Part shown: positions 19,020 to 28,763 of the stretch, in pieces | Layout of the letters: each line of letters starts with the position of its first letter | Position numbering within the stretch: position 1 is the first letter of the stretch | Assembly: GCA_036245095.1 (NCBI GenBank) | Contig: BSWA01000001.1 | Location: forward strand, 434,001-498,000 | Length of the DNA: 64,000 nucleotides | Direction: 5' to 3' | Origin: Improbicoccus devescovinae | Lineage (GTDB): Bacteria; Bacillota; Clostridia; Oscillospirales; Acutalibacteraceae | The notes under the pieces: generated by a model | The model's input: only the letters and a program-made list of their open reading frames with translations | The model's database searches: none | Told to the model about the DNA's origin: nothing | Translations under genes and position numbers: made by a program

Positions 19020-21425
19020 GTGAGTTCGTTAATAGAAAGATATAATATTATAAAAATCAAGCTTATGGATCTTGAGTTTTCTGATATGAACGAACGTCAA
19101 CGTGAAGCTGTTTTTTGTGTAAATGGTCAACTTATCGTACTCGCAGGTGCAGGGAGCGGGAAAACTACTGTTGTTGTTAACAGAATAGCAAATATGGTTT
19201 TCTATGGAAATTTGTACAAAAGTAATGATATTCCTGAAAATTTAGACGAAAATTTAGTTAATATGTTGGAAGAGGGTTATGAAAAATCAAAAAAATTAAG
19301 CGATTTTAGTGATTATATTAAGTTCGATAAAATTAAGCCTGAAAATATTCTTGCTATTACTTTTACTAATAAAGCGGCAGGCGAAATGCGCGAACGAATA
19401 AAATCTAAATTGGGTGCTGCGGCAGATTATGTGCGGGCGTGTACTTTTCATTCATTGTGTGTTAGTATCTTAAGAGATCATGCTGATAAACTGGGATATT
19501 CTCGGGGGTTTATTATTTATGATGCAGAAGATACAAAAAAATTAATAAAAGATTCCCAAAAAGTGTTAAATATAGACGAAAAAAATTTTTCTGTTAAATC
19601 CAGTGCCTCGGTTATTTCTAAAGCGAAAGATCAGCTTATGACCTGGGAGAAGTTTAAACAAGAATATGAGGATGATTATAGATTAGTTAAAATCGGCGAA
19701 ATTTATAAATTATACCAAACTCGCATGAAAGACGCTAATGCCATGGATTTTGATGATCTTATTTTTAATACGATTGTAATATTTAATAATTTCCCAGAGG
19801 TCTTGTTTAAATATAAGAAAATTTTCAAGTATATTTTAGTCGATGAATATCAGGATACTAATGCATTGCAAAGTTTGCTAATTAATAAATTAGCGGGCAA
19901 AAATGGCAATCTTTGTGTAGTCGGGGACGATGATCAGAGTATTTATAAATTCAGGGGAGCACTTATTGGAAATATATTAAATTTCGAGAAAATATATAAA
20001 AAAACTCGGATTGTAAGATTAGAACAAAATTATAGGTCAACTAAGAATATATTAGGAGCTGCTAATTCTGTAATTGAGAATAATCAAAGCAGAAAAGGCA
20101 AGGTACTTTGGACCGATAATGTAGAGGGTTCTAAAATAAAAATTCAGACATGTTATAGTGAGCATAATGAGGCCGATGTTATTGTTTCTGAAATGAAAGC
20201 AAAAGTGAATTTGGGTTTTAAATATTCGGATTTTGCTGTGTTGTGCAGAATGAGTTCACAGTCAAATGTAATCGAAAGACTTATGACTCGTGGCGGGGTG
20301 CCGTATAAAGTAGTTGGGAACGTAAGATTTTATGATAGGCAAGAAATAAAAGATTTAATAGCGTATTTAAGTATAGTATATAATACTAATGATGAAATCA
20401 GGCTTAAACGCATAATTAACCGTCCTAAAAGGGCGATAGGCGAACGTACGATTGGCGTAATCACTGAGATAGCTGTGAATGAGCATAAGTCTATGTTTGA
20501 AATAATGAAACATACTGGTGATTATGAAAGTTTAAAACGTTGTTGTGTCAAAATTAATGAATTTGTTGATACTATTTTGTCGTTTATAGAGAGTTACAAA
20601 CGGAGGAAAAGCATAACAGATTTGTATAATGAAATTCTGGAAAGAACTAGATATATAGATTATTTGCAACAAAAAAATGAAGATTATGAAGCTAGATTGG
20701 CTAACGTAAAAGAGCTCGCAAGTGCGATTTCGAGATATGAAGAAGAAACAGAAGAGCCTACGTTGCATGGCTTTTTAGAAGAAGTTTCGTTAGTCGGAGA
20801 TCCTATGAAAGAGACAAATGAGGAATTCGGCATGGCTACTATAATGACAGTTCATGCAGCTAAAGGCCTAGAGTTTCCTATAGTTTTTATTCCTGGATTT
20901 GAAGAGGGGATTTTCCCTGGAATTCAGTGTTCATTTAAGCCCGAAGATGTCGAAGAAGAACGCAGATTAGCATATGTTGCTATGACTCGGGCTAAAAGTG
21001 AGTTATATATTTTGCATGCCACAAGTCGTATGACGTTTGGCAATATTGCATATAATAAGCCTTCTAGATTTTTAGCTGAAATTCCTAAAAACGTATCAGA
21101 AACCGTTAAATCTCGTGATTGGGGGCGTCCTAAATCAGGCGAAGAAAAATTGGCGTCGGCATACGAAGTAAGAATTAAATCTGTGATATCGGCTAGAAAT
21201 TTTGGGCAAATGGTTCAGGAGACAAAAGCCGTAGAAATGGCTGTAAATGACAACGATAATATTTCTATTGGTGAAAGTGTAAATCATAGGGTTTTCGGAA
21301 AAGGCGTAGTGATTTCTTCTACATTAAAGGGCCAAGATACTTTTCTAGAAATTGAATTCGAAAATATAGGAATCAAAAAGATGTTCTCTAAGTTTGCGAA
21401 ATTAACAAAATTAAGTGAATTATAA
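19020..21425 (+). CDS. pcrA: UvrD/PcrA-type ATP-dependent helicase
   Basis: An SF1A 3'-5' helicase for nucleotide excision repair and removal of protein roadblocks. All motifs are present: LAGAGSGKTT (near 42), ITFTNKAAGEM, VDEYQDTN, GDDDQSIYKFRGA, QNYRST, TVHAAKGLEFP and VAMTRAKSEL. The C-terminus holds the Tudor-like RNA polymerase-binding fold seen in PcrA (NHRVFGKGVV). At 801 residues it is slightly long; the extra length is an acidic/Lys insertion after the first motif (about 65-100). The start is GTG 19020 after GGTGG. Confidence 0.95.
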   Translation: MSSLIERYNIIKIKLMDLEFSDMNERQREAVFCVNGQLIVLAGAGSGKTTVVVNRIANMVFYGNLYKSNDIPENLDENLVNMLEEGYEKSKKLSDFSDYIKFDKIKPENILAITFTNKAAGEMRERIKSKLGAAADYVRACTFHSLCVSILRDHADKLGYSRGFIIYDAEDTKKLIKDSQKVLNIDEKNFSVKSSASVISKAKDQLMTWEKFKQEYEDDYRLVKIGEIYKLYQTRMKDANAMDFDDLIFNTIVIFNNFPEVLFKYKKIFKYILVDEYQDTNALQSLLINKLAGKNGNLCVVGDDDQSIYKFRGALIGNILNFEKIYKKTRIVRLEQNYRSTKNILGAANSVIENNQSRKGKVLWTDNVEGSKIKIQTCYSEHNEADVIVSEMKAKVNLGFKYSDFAVLCRMSSQSNVIERLMTRGGVPYKVVGNVRFYDRQEIKDLIAYLSIVYNTNDEIRLKRIINRPKRAIGERTIGVITEIAVNEHKSMFEIMKHTGDYESLKRCCVKINEFVDTILSFIESYKRRKSITDLYNEILERTRYIDYLQQKNEDYEARLANVKELASAISRYEEETEEPTLHGFLEEVSLVGDPMKETNEEFGMATIMTVHAAKGLEFPIVFIPGFEEGIFPGIQCSFKPEDVEEERRLAYVAMTRAKSELYILHATSRMTFGNIAYNKPSRFLAEIPKNVSETVKSRDWGRPKSGEEKLASAYEVRIKSVISARNFGQMVQETKAVEMAVNDNDNISIGESVNHRVFGKGVVISSTLKGQDTFLEIEFENIGIKKMFSKFAKLTKLSEL

Positions 21426-21467
21426 TCAAGATTTTTATATATTTATAACAAAAAGGAGGCTGGCTCC

Positions 21468-22169
21468 TTGCATGGAAATGAAAAAATAGACTTATTAAGT
21501 TTCGAGAGAAATTTAGGCTATGATTTTAATGATAAAAAAAAATTAATTAATGCATTAACGCATTCTTCGTTTGCGAACGAATTCGGCAGTGGTGAAAATT
21601 ACGAAAGACTTGAATTTTTAGGTGATTCTATAATAGAATTTGTGACTTCAGAATATATTTATGTTAATTTTCCACAAATGCCCGAAGGAGATTTAACACG
21701 TTTACGTGCAGCATTAGTTTGCAAAAAGACGCTGAAAAAATTTTCTATTTTATTAGAAGTAGGTAAATATTTAAGATTAAGTCATGGTGAGCAACGCGGC
21801 GGCGGTAGAGAACGTTCTTCTATTTTAGCAGATGTGTTTGAATCTGTGATAGCCGCTGTTTATTTGGATAGCGGCATAGAGCAGGCTAAAAAAATAATAA
21901 TTAAATTTATTTCAAACGAGATACAAAATTCTGATGAAGATTTTTGTAAAGATTATAAAACAGAAATACAGGAAATTGTTCAGGTCGATGAACATAAAGA
22001 ACTTTGTTACGAATTGATTAATGTTACTGGCCCAGATCATGATAAGTTTTTTACTGTCGAGTTAATAATTGATGGCAAAAAAATTAGTCAAGGCATAGGT
22101 AAAAGTAAAAAAGAAGCAGAACAACAGGCCGCTAAACAGGCAGTTATGATTATTAATTCTGAAAGGTGA
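21468..22169 (+). CDS. rnc: Ribonuclease III
   Basis: A double-stranded RNA endonuclease for rRNA processing. The signature YERLEFLGDSIIEF and the second acidic site DVFESVIAAVYLD are present. A C-terminal dsRNA-binding domain (about 160-230) ends GKSKKEAEQQAA. It starts at TTG 21468 with an excellent AAAAGGAGG binding site at 21451-21459. ftsY follows after six bases. In most Firmicutes smc sits between rnc and ftsY; it is absent here. Confidence 0.95.
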   Translation: MHGNEKIDLLSFERNLGYDFNDKKKLINALTHSSFANEFGSGENYERLEFLGDSIIEFVTSEYIYVNFPQMPEGDLTRLRAALVCKKTLKKFSILLEVGKYLRLSHGEQRGGGRERSSILADVFESVIAAVYLDSGIEQAKKIIIKFISNEIQNSDEDFCKDYKTEIQEIVQVDEHKELCYELINVTGPDHDKFFTVELIIDGKKISQGIGKSKKEAEQQAAKQAVMIINSER

Positions 22170-22175
22170 GGCTTT

Positions 22176-23102
22176 TTGAGCTTTTTTGATAAAATAAAAG
22201 AAAAGTTTAAAAAAACTAGAGATAAACTCTTTGGTAAAATAGAAAGTTTATTTAAAGCTTTTTTAAAAGTCGATGAAGATTTTTTGGATAATCTTGAGGA
22301 AATTTTAATATCTTCTGATATTTGCGTAGAGACCAGTTCTAAAATAAAAAATAATTTGCGAGATGAAATTAAAAGTTATAAATTATCAGATCCTGCGGAA
22401 GTTATAGATTCTCTCAAGGGAATTATAATAAAAATTTTAGAAGAAACTGAAAATTTTAGTGAATTAAGCACAAATTCTATTACTTTAAAATTATTCATCG
22501 GTGTGAATGGAGCTGGGAAGACTACTAGTTTAGGCAAATTAGGATTTAACTTAAAAAATAATAATCATAAAGTTTTATTTGCTGCTGCCGACACTTTTCG
22601 GGCCGCTGCTATTGAGCAACTCGAATTTTGGGCTAATAAAATAAATTGTGAAATTATCACATTACCAGAGGGATCGGATCCTGGTGCTGTTATATTTAAA
22701 GCTATTGAAACCGCTCAAAATAATGACTATGATATCATTCTCTGTGATACAGCGGGTCGGCTTCATAACAAAGAAAATCTCATGGCAGAGATGTCTAAAA
22801 TAAATAGAATTATCAAAAAAAATATGTCTAATAATACCAAAAAAGTTATTATTCATGAGACTTTTCTTGTAATAGATTCTACTATGGGCCAGAATGCACT
22901 AATTCAGGCTCAGGAGTTTTCAAAAATTCTTGATATAACTGGGATAATTATTACAAAATTAGACGGCACCTCGCGTGGAGGATCAATTATTTCTATTAAA
23001 GATAAATTGGGGATTCCTATTAAATATATCGGCATTGGTGAAAAAATTGATGATTTGCAGGAGTTTAATCCAACTGAATTTGTTAATGCTTTGTTTAGTT
23101 GA
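22176..23102 (+). CDS. ftsY: Signal recognition particle receptor FtsY
   Basis: The SRP-receptor GTPase for co-translational membrane targeting. The NG domain has G1 GVNGAGKTTS (near 109), AADTFRAAAIEQL, DTAGR, and TKLDGTSRGG. The N-terminal A domain is short and lysine-rich, giving 308 residues in total. The start is TTG 22176, with GTGAGG just upstream, overlapping the end of rnc. In the DSTMGQNA region the usual Gly after Thr is replaced, but the core GTPase is complete. Confidence 0.93.
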   Translation: MSFFDKIKEKFKKTRDKLFGKIESLFKAFLKVDEDFLDNLEEILISSDICVETSSKIKNNLRDEIKSYKLSDPAEVIDSLKGIIIKILEETENFSELSTNSITLKLFIGVNGAGKTTSLGKLGFNLKNNNHKVLFAAADTFRAAAIEQLEFWANKINCEIITLPEGSDPGAVIFKAIETAQNNDYDIILCDTAGRLHNKENLMAEMSKINRIIKKNMSNNTKKVIIHETFLVIDSTMGQNALIQAQEFSKILDITGIIITKLDGTSRGGSIISIKDKLGIPIKYIGIGEKIDDLQEFNPTEFVNALFS

Positions 23103-23247
23103 AGAGCTTGTTTAAATTAATATTTTTTGTTAAAATTATACAAAATATTTGTTTATTTAATAAAAAAAATATTATAAATTATAGATTTTATTAATAATTA
23201 TTTTATGAACATGTTTAGGTTAAAAATTATTTAATTATTAAAATTAA

Positions 23248-25350
23248 GTGAGTATTTTTATGGAAAATATACAAAATGATTTTAAAATTTCTTGCGATTT
23301 TACTTTCAAAGGAGATCAGCAACAAGCTGTAGACAAGCTTAGTTCTGGGGTTTTAAACGGCATGAAAGAACAAACTCTTTTAGGAGTTACTGGATCGGGA
23401 AAAACTTTTACTATGGCGGGAATTATCGAACGATTAAATAAGCCTACGTTAGTATTAGCGCATAATAAAATTTTAGCCGCACAGCTTTGTGCCGAATTTA
23501 AAATGTTTTTTCCAAATAATGCTGTTGAATATTTCGTGAGTTATTATAATTATTATCGACCAGAATCATATATAGCAGCTACTGATACGTATATAGAAAA
23601 AAATTCAGCTATTGATGATGAAATCGATAAACTTAGGCATTCTGCGACGTCTGCTATCGCTGAAAGAAATGATGTAATAATAATATCAAGCGTTTCTTGT
23701 ATTTATAATCTTGGAGATCCTTATGATTATAAATCAATGGTGATTTCTTTGCGCCCCGGAATGGCTAAAAATATTCAGGATCTTATTGAAAAATTAAAGT
23801 CAATTCAGTATAAATTCAGTGAAAAAAATTTTGAGCGGGGCAATTTTTGTGTTCGTGATAATATCGTAGATATTTTCCCAGTTGAAACTTCTGTACGGGC
23901 GATAAGAATTGAATTTATTAATAATAAAATAGAAAGCATAAGTCAGATTAATCCGATAACAGGCCAGGTTTCTGTATATTTAAAGCATGTTGCGGTGTAT
24001 CCGGCTTCGCATTATATTGTCCCAAAAGATAAGCTGATTTCTGCTATTGATATGATAGAAGCTGAAATGGTTCAACGGGTTGAATATTTCAAAAATATAG
24101 GCAAATCTATTGAAGCCCAGCGAATTCAGGAGCGTACTAAATATGATATTGAAATGTTAACAGAAATCGGTTTTTGTAAAGGAATAGAAAATTATTCTGG
24201 AATTTTAGCTGGACGAGTTCCTGGCACGCCACCGTTTACACTTTTTGATTTTTTTCCTAAAGATTTCCTGATGTTCATAGATGAATCCCACGTAACATTG
24301 CCGCAAGTTCATGCGATGCACGCTGGAGACCGTGTTCGTAAACAAAATTTAGTAAATTATGGCTTTCGGTTGCCATCTGCCGCCGATAATAGGCCCTTGA
24401 CGTATGAAGAATTTTATGATAAAATTAATAAAATAATTTTTGTCAGTGCGACACCTGGGGATTTCGAGCTTAGTCAAAGTGCACAAGTTGTAGAGCAAAT
24501 TATTAGACCTACAGGTATAGTTGACCCAAAAATAACGCTAATGCCAATTGACAAAGTAAGTCAAATTCCCAAAAATGGAATAGTATTCGAAGATATAAAT
24601 ACTGATAAAAGTGTTCAAGAAATTATAGAACTTGCACAAAAAAACATGCAAGAAGATACGGAATCGACTCCTGGTCAAATGGCTGATCTTATAGAAAGAA
24701 TAAATAAAACTATTTTACGTTATAAGCGTGTTTTAATAACAACTTTGACGAAAAAGATGGCTGAAGATCTTACTAGCTATTTATCTAATAAACAAATCAA
24801 AGTAAAGTACATGCATAGCGACATAGAAACTATAGAAAGAATGCAAATTATAAAAGAATTACGCCTAGGCATAATCGACGTTCTTGTTGGCATTAATTTA
24901 TTGCGAGAAGGCCTTGATATTCCTGAGGCCTCGTTAGTAGTAATTTTAGATGCTGATAAAGAAGGCTTTTTGAGAACTCATAGATCTTTAATCCAAAATA
25001 TAGGACGAGCTGCCAGAAATTCAGAAGGCGAGGTCGTAATGTATTGTGACAATGCTACAAAATCCATGATTCTCGCGATCACAGAAACCATGCGGCGCCG
25101 TAAGCTTCAAATCGAGTATAATACTCTGCATAATATAATACCTAAAACGATAGTAAAGCCGATATCAGAAATTTTAGAAATTTCGATAAAAAACAAAAAG
25201 AGTACTGGTAAGAAAATGAGCAAAAAAGAAAAAACAAATATGATAAAATATCTAGAATCTCAGATGTTGAAAGCCTCCGAACGTCTTGACTATGAAACCG
25301 CATCTGTATTTCGGGATGAACTTGATATGTTAAAAAAAGAAAAACCATGA
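23248..25350 (+). CDS. uvrB: Excinuclease ABC subunit B
   Basis: The damage-verifying helicase-like subunit of nucleotide excision repair. It has GVTGSGKTFT (near 52), the beta-hairpin region YYRPESYIA, DESHVTLPQ, LLREGLDIPEASLV and QNIGRAARN. The C-terminal UVR motif (near 665-695) contacts UvrC. The start could be GTG 23248 or ATG 23260; neither has a strong binding site. uvrA and uvrC are not in the window. Confidence 0.95.
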   Translation: MSIFMENIQNDFKISCDFTFKGDQQQAVDKLSSGVLNGMKEQTLLGVTGSGKTFTMAGIIERLNKPTLVLAHNKILAAQLCAEFKMFFPNNAVEYFVSYYNYYRPESYIAATDTYIEKNSAIDDEIDKLRHSATSAIAERNDVIIISSVSCIYNLGDPYDYKSMVISLRPGMAKNIQDLIEKLKSIQYKFSEKNFERGNFCVRDNIVDIFPVETSVRAIRIEFINNKIESISQINPITGQVSVYLKHVAVYPASHYIVPKDKLISAIDMIEAEMVQRVEYFKNIGKSIEAQRIQERTKYDIEMLTEIGFCKGIENYSGILAGRVPGTPPFTLFDFFPKDFLMFIDESHVTLPQVHAMHAGDRVRKQNLVNYGFRLPSAADNRPLTYEEFYDKINKIIFVSATPGDFELSQSAQVVEQIIRPTGIVDPKITLMPIDKVSQIPKNGIVFEDINTDKSVQEIIELAQKNMQEDTESTPGQMADLIERINKTILRYKRVLITTLTKKMAEDLTSYLSNKQIKVKYMHSDIETIERMQIIKELRLGIIDVLVGINLLREGLDIPEASLVVILDADKEGFLRTHRSLIQNIGRAARNSEGEVVMYCDNATKSMILAITETMRRRKLQIEYNTLHNIIPKTIVKPISEILEISIKNKKSTGKKMSKKEKTNMIKYLESQMLKASERLDYETASVFRDELDMLKKEKP

Positions 25351-25361
25351 TAATAATAATA

Positions 25362-25481
25362 TACCTATCATAAACTTGAATTATTTTTGTAAATTTCGCG
25401 AAAAAAAAGAGCACATAAACGTGTAACATACTGGTTGTATATGAGCAGTTTCGAGCACTGCATTTCCGATATAAATTTTTA
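25362..25481. mobile_element. MITE-like element, copy 2 (degenerate)
   Basis: This shares the core of the 17940-18084 element, including the ACATACTGGTTGTATATGAGC segment. The left inverted repeat has drifted (ACCTATCATAAACTTGAATT) and the right repeat is missing, ending near GATATAAATTTTT. It fills the space between uvrB and the convergent pstB. Confidence 0.7.
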
Positions 25482-26336
25482 ACCTAATTTCCCTGTAATA
25501 TACTGATCAGTACGAATATCTTTAGGATTATTAAAAAAAGAAAATGTATCATTAAATTCTATTAATTCACCTGACAGAAAAAAAGCAGTTCTATCGGAAA
25601 TTCTGGAGGCTTGCTGCATATTATGAGTTACTATTATAAAAGTATACTGGTTTTTTAATTGGAGTATTAAATCTTCAATTTTCAAAGTAGAAATAGGATC
25701 CAACGCCGAAGTAGGCTCGTCCATAAGCAAAATCTCAGGAGACACCGCAAGAGCGCGGGCTATGCATAAACGTTGTTGTTGACCTCCGGATAAACCCAAA
25801 GCTGGCTCATTTAATCTATCTTTAACATGATCCCACAAGCCAACTGATTCTAAAGAATTTTCAATTGCTATATTTAAATCATGTTTTTTTCTGATCCCAT
25901 GAGCACGTAAACCATAAGCTACGTTATCGAAAATACTCATTGGAAATGGATTTGGTTTTTGAAACACCATGCCTGCATTTTTACGCAACAAAGATACATC
26001 AACTTGAGGGCTATATATATCTTGGCCATCTATCATAATCGAACCCGACATTTTCGCCGATGGCACAAAATCAGTCATTCTATTTATAGTCTTTAAACAA
26101 GTTGACTTACCGCAACCTGAAGGGCCTATGAAAGTCGTGACTGTATTTTTTTTAATAGACATACTTATGTTTTTCAATGCATGAAATTTTCCATAAAAAA
26201 TATTTAAATTTTGTATTATTATTTGTTCAATATGACTAGATTTAGATATATTTTTTATTTCATGAGATTCTAACTCTTCGAATTTTGTTTGTCTGTCGGT
26301 TTCGGTACTAACATGCGTTTGAATAATATCAAACAC
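25479..26336 (-). CDS. pstB: Phosphate ABC transporter ATP-binding protein PstB
   Basis: The ATPase of the high-affinity phosphate importer. Walker A GPSGCGKST, the Q-loop VFQKPNPFPMS (PstB-specific), the signature LSGGQQQR and Walker B EILLMDEPTSALDP are all present. The annotated chain has about 40 extra N-terminal residues before HIEQIIIQNLNIFYG, so the true start may be internal. pstS, pstC, pstA and phoU are not adjacent; instead it is third in a - strand run behind fakA and a 62-residue gene. Confidence 0.92.
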   Translation of the reverse strand: MFDIIQTHVSTETDRQTKFEELESHEIKNISKSSHIEQIIIQNLNIFYGKFHALKNISMSIKKNTVTTFIGPSGCGKSTCLKTINRMTDFVPSAKMSGSIMIDGQDIYSPQVDVSLLRKNAGMVFQKPNPFPMSIFDNVAYGLRAHGIRKKHDLNIAIENSLESVGLWDHVKDRLNEPALGLSGGQQQRLCIARALAVSPEILLMDEPTSALDPISTLKIEDLILQLKNQYTFIIVTHNMQQASRISDRTAFFLSGELIEFNDTFSFFNNPKDIRTDQYITGKLG

Positions 26337-26361
26337 CTTCTTTGAGTTATTTCTTTTCTAT

Positions 26362-26550
26362 TTAATTTATTACAGTATTTTCTGATTCCAAAATTCGTAC
26401 ACAATTAGAATCTTGCGCAAAAAAATCAAAACTTTCGATAAACAGGCACTCGATATTTTTGTTAAATAACAATATATTTGAGACTCCGAACCTATTAATT
26501 TTTGTATCATATTCACTAATATTAAAATTCTGTTTATTTTTTGACTTCAT
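26362..26550 (-). CDS. Small hypothetical protein between fakA and pstB
   Basis: An unrecognised 62-residue protein. It is supported by a good AGGTG binding site six to seven bases before its ATG and by tight packing: 20 bases after fakA and 25 before pstB. The composition is mixed, with no membrane helix. It has several Phe residues and ends acidic (ILESENTVIN). Confidence 0.5.
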   Translation of the reverse strand: MKSKNKQNFNISEYDTKINRFGVSNILLFNKNIECLFIESFDFFAQDSNCVRILESENTVIN

Positions 26551-26570
26551 ATTTCACACCTATTTTTTTA

Positions 26571-28247
26571 TTATTCGACAGAAATTATAAAATAATAAAT
26601 CTCATTTCCGCCATTAAGAGTCTGTATTTCCATATTTGGGAACTTTTTCTTTAACTTTTCCTTTAAATTTACGACATCATCTTCCAAGACATTCCGACCG
26701 TATATTAAATTAACAAACATTGTTTTTTTATTTGCCATAATTCTAACCAATTTAAACGCCGCATCAATCGGACTTTTAGATTTAAAAGCAAGCTTTCCGC
26801 AGTTTAAAGCTAGTATGTCACTTTTTTTGATTTTAATACCATTAAATTCAGCATCTCGCTCGGCATAACTTATAAGTCCAGTTTTAACTAATTCCATAGC
26901 CTGGTTCATAGCATGAATATTTTCATGCACTTCCAACTCTGGGTCATACACCATAAGAGCACTAAGCCCTTGCGGAATAGTTTTACTTGGAATTACGATC
27001 AATTCCCGATCTTTTACAAGCTCTGTAGCTTGTTCGGCGGCCAAAAGTATGTTTTTATTATTCGGCAACAAAAACACGACCTTCGCCGGGACACTCAATG
27101 CCGCATCAGCAATCTCTCCGGCGCTGGGATTCATAGTCTGACCGCCAACAATTATTTTGTTTACACCTAAGTCTACGAATGCATTAATTAAGCCCTCGCC
27201 GCAAGCTACCGAAACTATTCCCATTTTTTCATTAGGATCAATTTCGCAATTTATAGCCCCTTCAATAACCTCCTCAGTACTGCGAACAGACGACGCTTCT
27301 AACATACGTTTATGTTGTTCTATCATATTTTCGATTTTCACTGTTAAAAGTACACCGATTTTCAAAGCCAAGTCTAATACTTTTTGTGGAAAATCCGTAT
27401 GAACATGTGTTTTTATTATATCATTATCTTCTGATATTATAACACAATCGCCAATTATTTCAAGCGATTCTTTAAATTTCGCGCAAATATTTTCATTAAT
27501 TCCGCTATTAACAGCTTTGCCTATTATAAATTCCGTACAATATATATGGTTAGTATCATCATCGAATTTTGAAACAGCGTCTTTAAAATCATCGTCAAAA
27601 GTAACAGAATCCTCCACATTTTTATCAATAATTATGTTATTTTTGAACACAGAAAGCATGCCTTCTAGGATCAGACATAAGCCTTTTCCGCCAGCATCTA
27701 CTACACCAGCTTTTTGCAAAACAGGCAATAATTCCGGAGTACTAGCCAATGCTTTACGTGCGCCTAAACATGCCTGTTCCCAAATAAAAACGCTGTCCAT
27801 GCCCGAATTAAACGCCTCACGAGCGTCTTCATAGGCAACTCGTATAACAGAAAGCATTGTACCCTCAGTAGGCTTAGAAACAGCGTCATAAGCATTTTTA
27901 GTGGCCAATTCAAAAGCTTTAATTATATCACATTGCCTAGCGGCCTCTAAATTAGCAAACGCTTGAGCGAAACCTTTGAATATAAGAGATAAAATTACCC
28001 CAGAATTACCCCTTGAACTTCGCAATGAAGCCGAAGCTAACATATCAGCAACTTTATATATTTCACTGATTTTTTTATGTTCAGATTTTATTTTATCTAC
28101 GGCTCCCTGAATCGTCATAGACATATTCGTCCCAGTATCTCCGTCAGGAACAGGAAATATATTTAATTCATTTATATGTACCCTATTTTTAAATATATTA
28201 TTAGCTCCCGAAATTATGGCTTCTGAAAAAGATTCAGCAGTAATCAT
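26571..28247 (-). CDS. fakA: Fatty acid kinase catalytic subunit FakA (DhaL/DegV-associated, YloV)
   Basis: FakA phosphorylates fatty acids bound to FakB proteins, feeding phospholipid synthesis. The 558-residue chain starts with a DhaL domain (PVPDGDTGTNMSMT, near 32-46; SSRGNSGVILS; DAGGKGL). It continues with the middle domain (HVHTDFPQ) and the C-terminal FakB-binding domain. The usual upstream asp23-like gene (yloU) is not seen. It leads a three-gene - strand run. Confidence 0.9.
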   Translation of the reverse strand: MITAESFSEAIISGANNIFKNRVHINELNIFPVPDGDTGTNMSMTIQGAVDKIKSEHKKISEIYKVADMLASASLRSSRGNSGVILSLIFKGFAQAFANLEAARQCDIIKAFELATKNAYDAVSKPTEGTMLSVIRVAYEDAREAFNSGMDSVFIWEQACLGARKALASTPELLPVLQKAGVVDAGGKGLCLILEGMLSVFKNNIIIDKNVEDSVTFDDDFKDAVSKFDDDTNHIYCTEFIIGKAVNSGINENICAKFKESLEIIGDCVIISEDNDIIKTHVHTDFPQKVLDLALKIGVLLTVKIENMIEQHKRMLEASSVRSTEEVIEGAINCEIDPNEKMGIVSVACGEGLINAFVDLGVNKIIVGGQTMNPSAGEIADAALSVPAKVVFLLPNNKNILLAAEQATELVKDRELIVIPSKTIPQGLSALMVYDPELEVHENIHAMNQAMELVKTGLISYAERDAEFNGIKIKKSDILALNCGKLAFKSKSPIDAAFKLVRIMANKKTMFVNLIYGRNVLEDDVVNLKEKLKKKFPNMEIQTLNGGNEIYYFIISVE

Positions 28248-28333
28248 TTAAACAACCCCTTAATTTCAGAAATATCTTTAAATTTTAATAAATATTTAAT
28301 ATATTACAATTAATTTTGTGCTTAAAATTATTA

Positions 28334-28555
28334 TTAAATATTTTTTATATTTATGCTTATAGCATTCACCGGGCACATGTCTACACAATCTTTTATTTGA
28401 TTAAAGTTTAGTGGAATATCACTAGTTTCTTTAACTTCACACTTATTATTTTCATTTAAACTAAACACACTCGAGCAATAACTTACACACAATCCACAGC
28501 CGATACACGAATCATCAACCGAAATTTCAGAAATTGTAAGTTCTTCTATATTCAT
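28334..28555 (-). CDS. Small [4Fe-4S] ferredoxin
   Basis: A 73-residue electron carrier. CIGCGLC (near 18-24) and a final CP in DMCPVNAI provide the four cluster ligands, the mono-cluster pattern. Two additional cysteines (VSYC and DCVDM) are present but not spaced as a second full cluster. The start ATG has AAGGGGA upstream. It is a single gene between fakA and queA. Confidence 0.88.
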   Translation of the reverse strand: MNIEELTISEISVDDSCIGCGLCVSYCSSVFSLNENNKCEVKETSDIPLNFNQIKDCVDMCPVNAISINIKNI

Positions 28556-28763
28556 TTATATTTCCCCTTAATAAAACCAAAATTTATATATATTTATTTT
28601 TTTATATAAAACCACCAAGATTTTAATTGTATGAATAAATCCATAAAAATACAAGATATAAATATTAAAAAATTTAAATTAACAATAAATCATATATTTT
28701 GCTCAAATTTTTTTCTAGCTAACATACTATAAAATTAAAAAAAATTATATTAATTTAATAATA

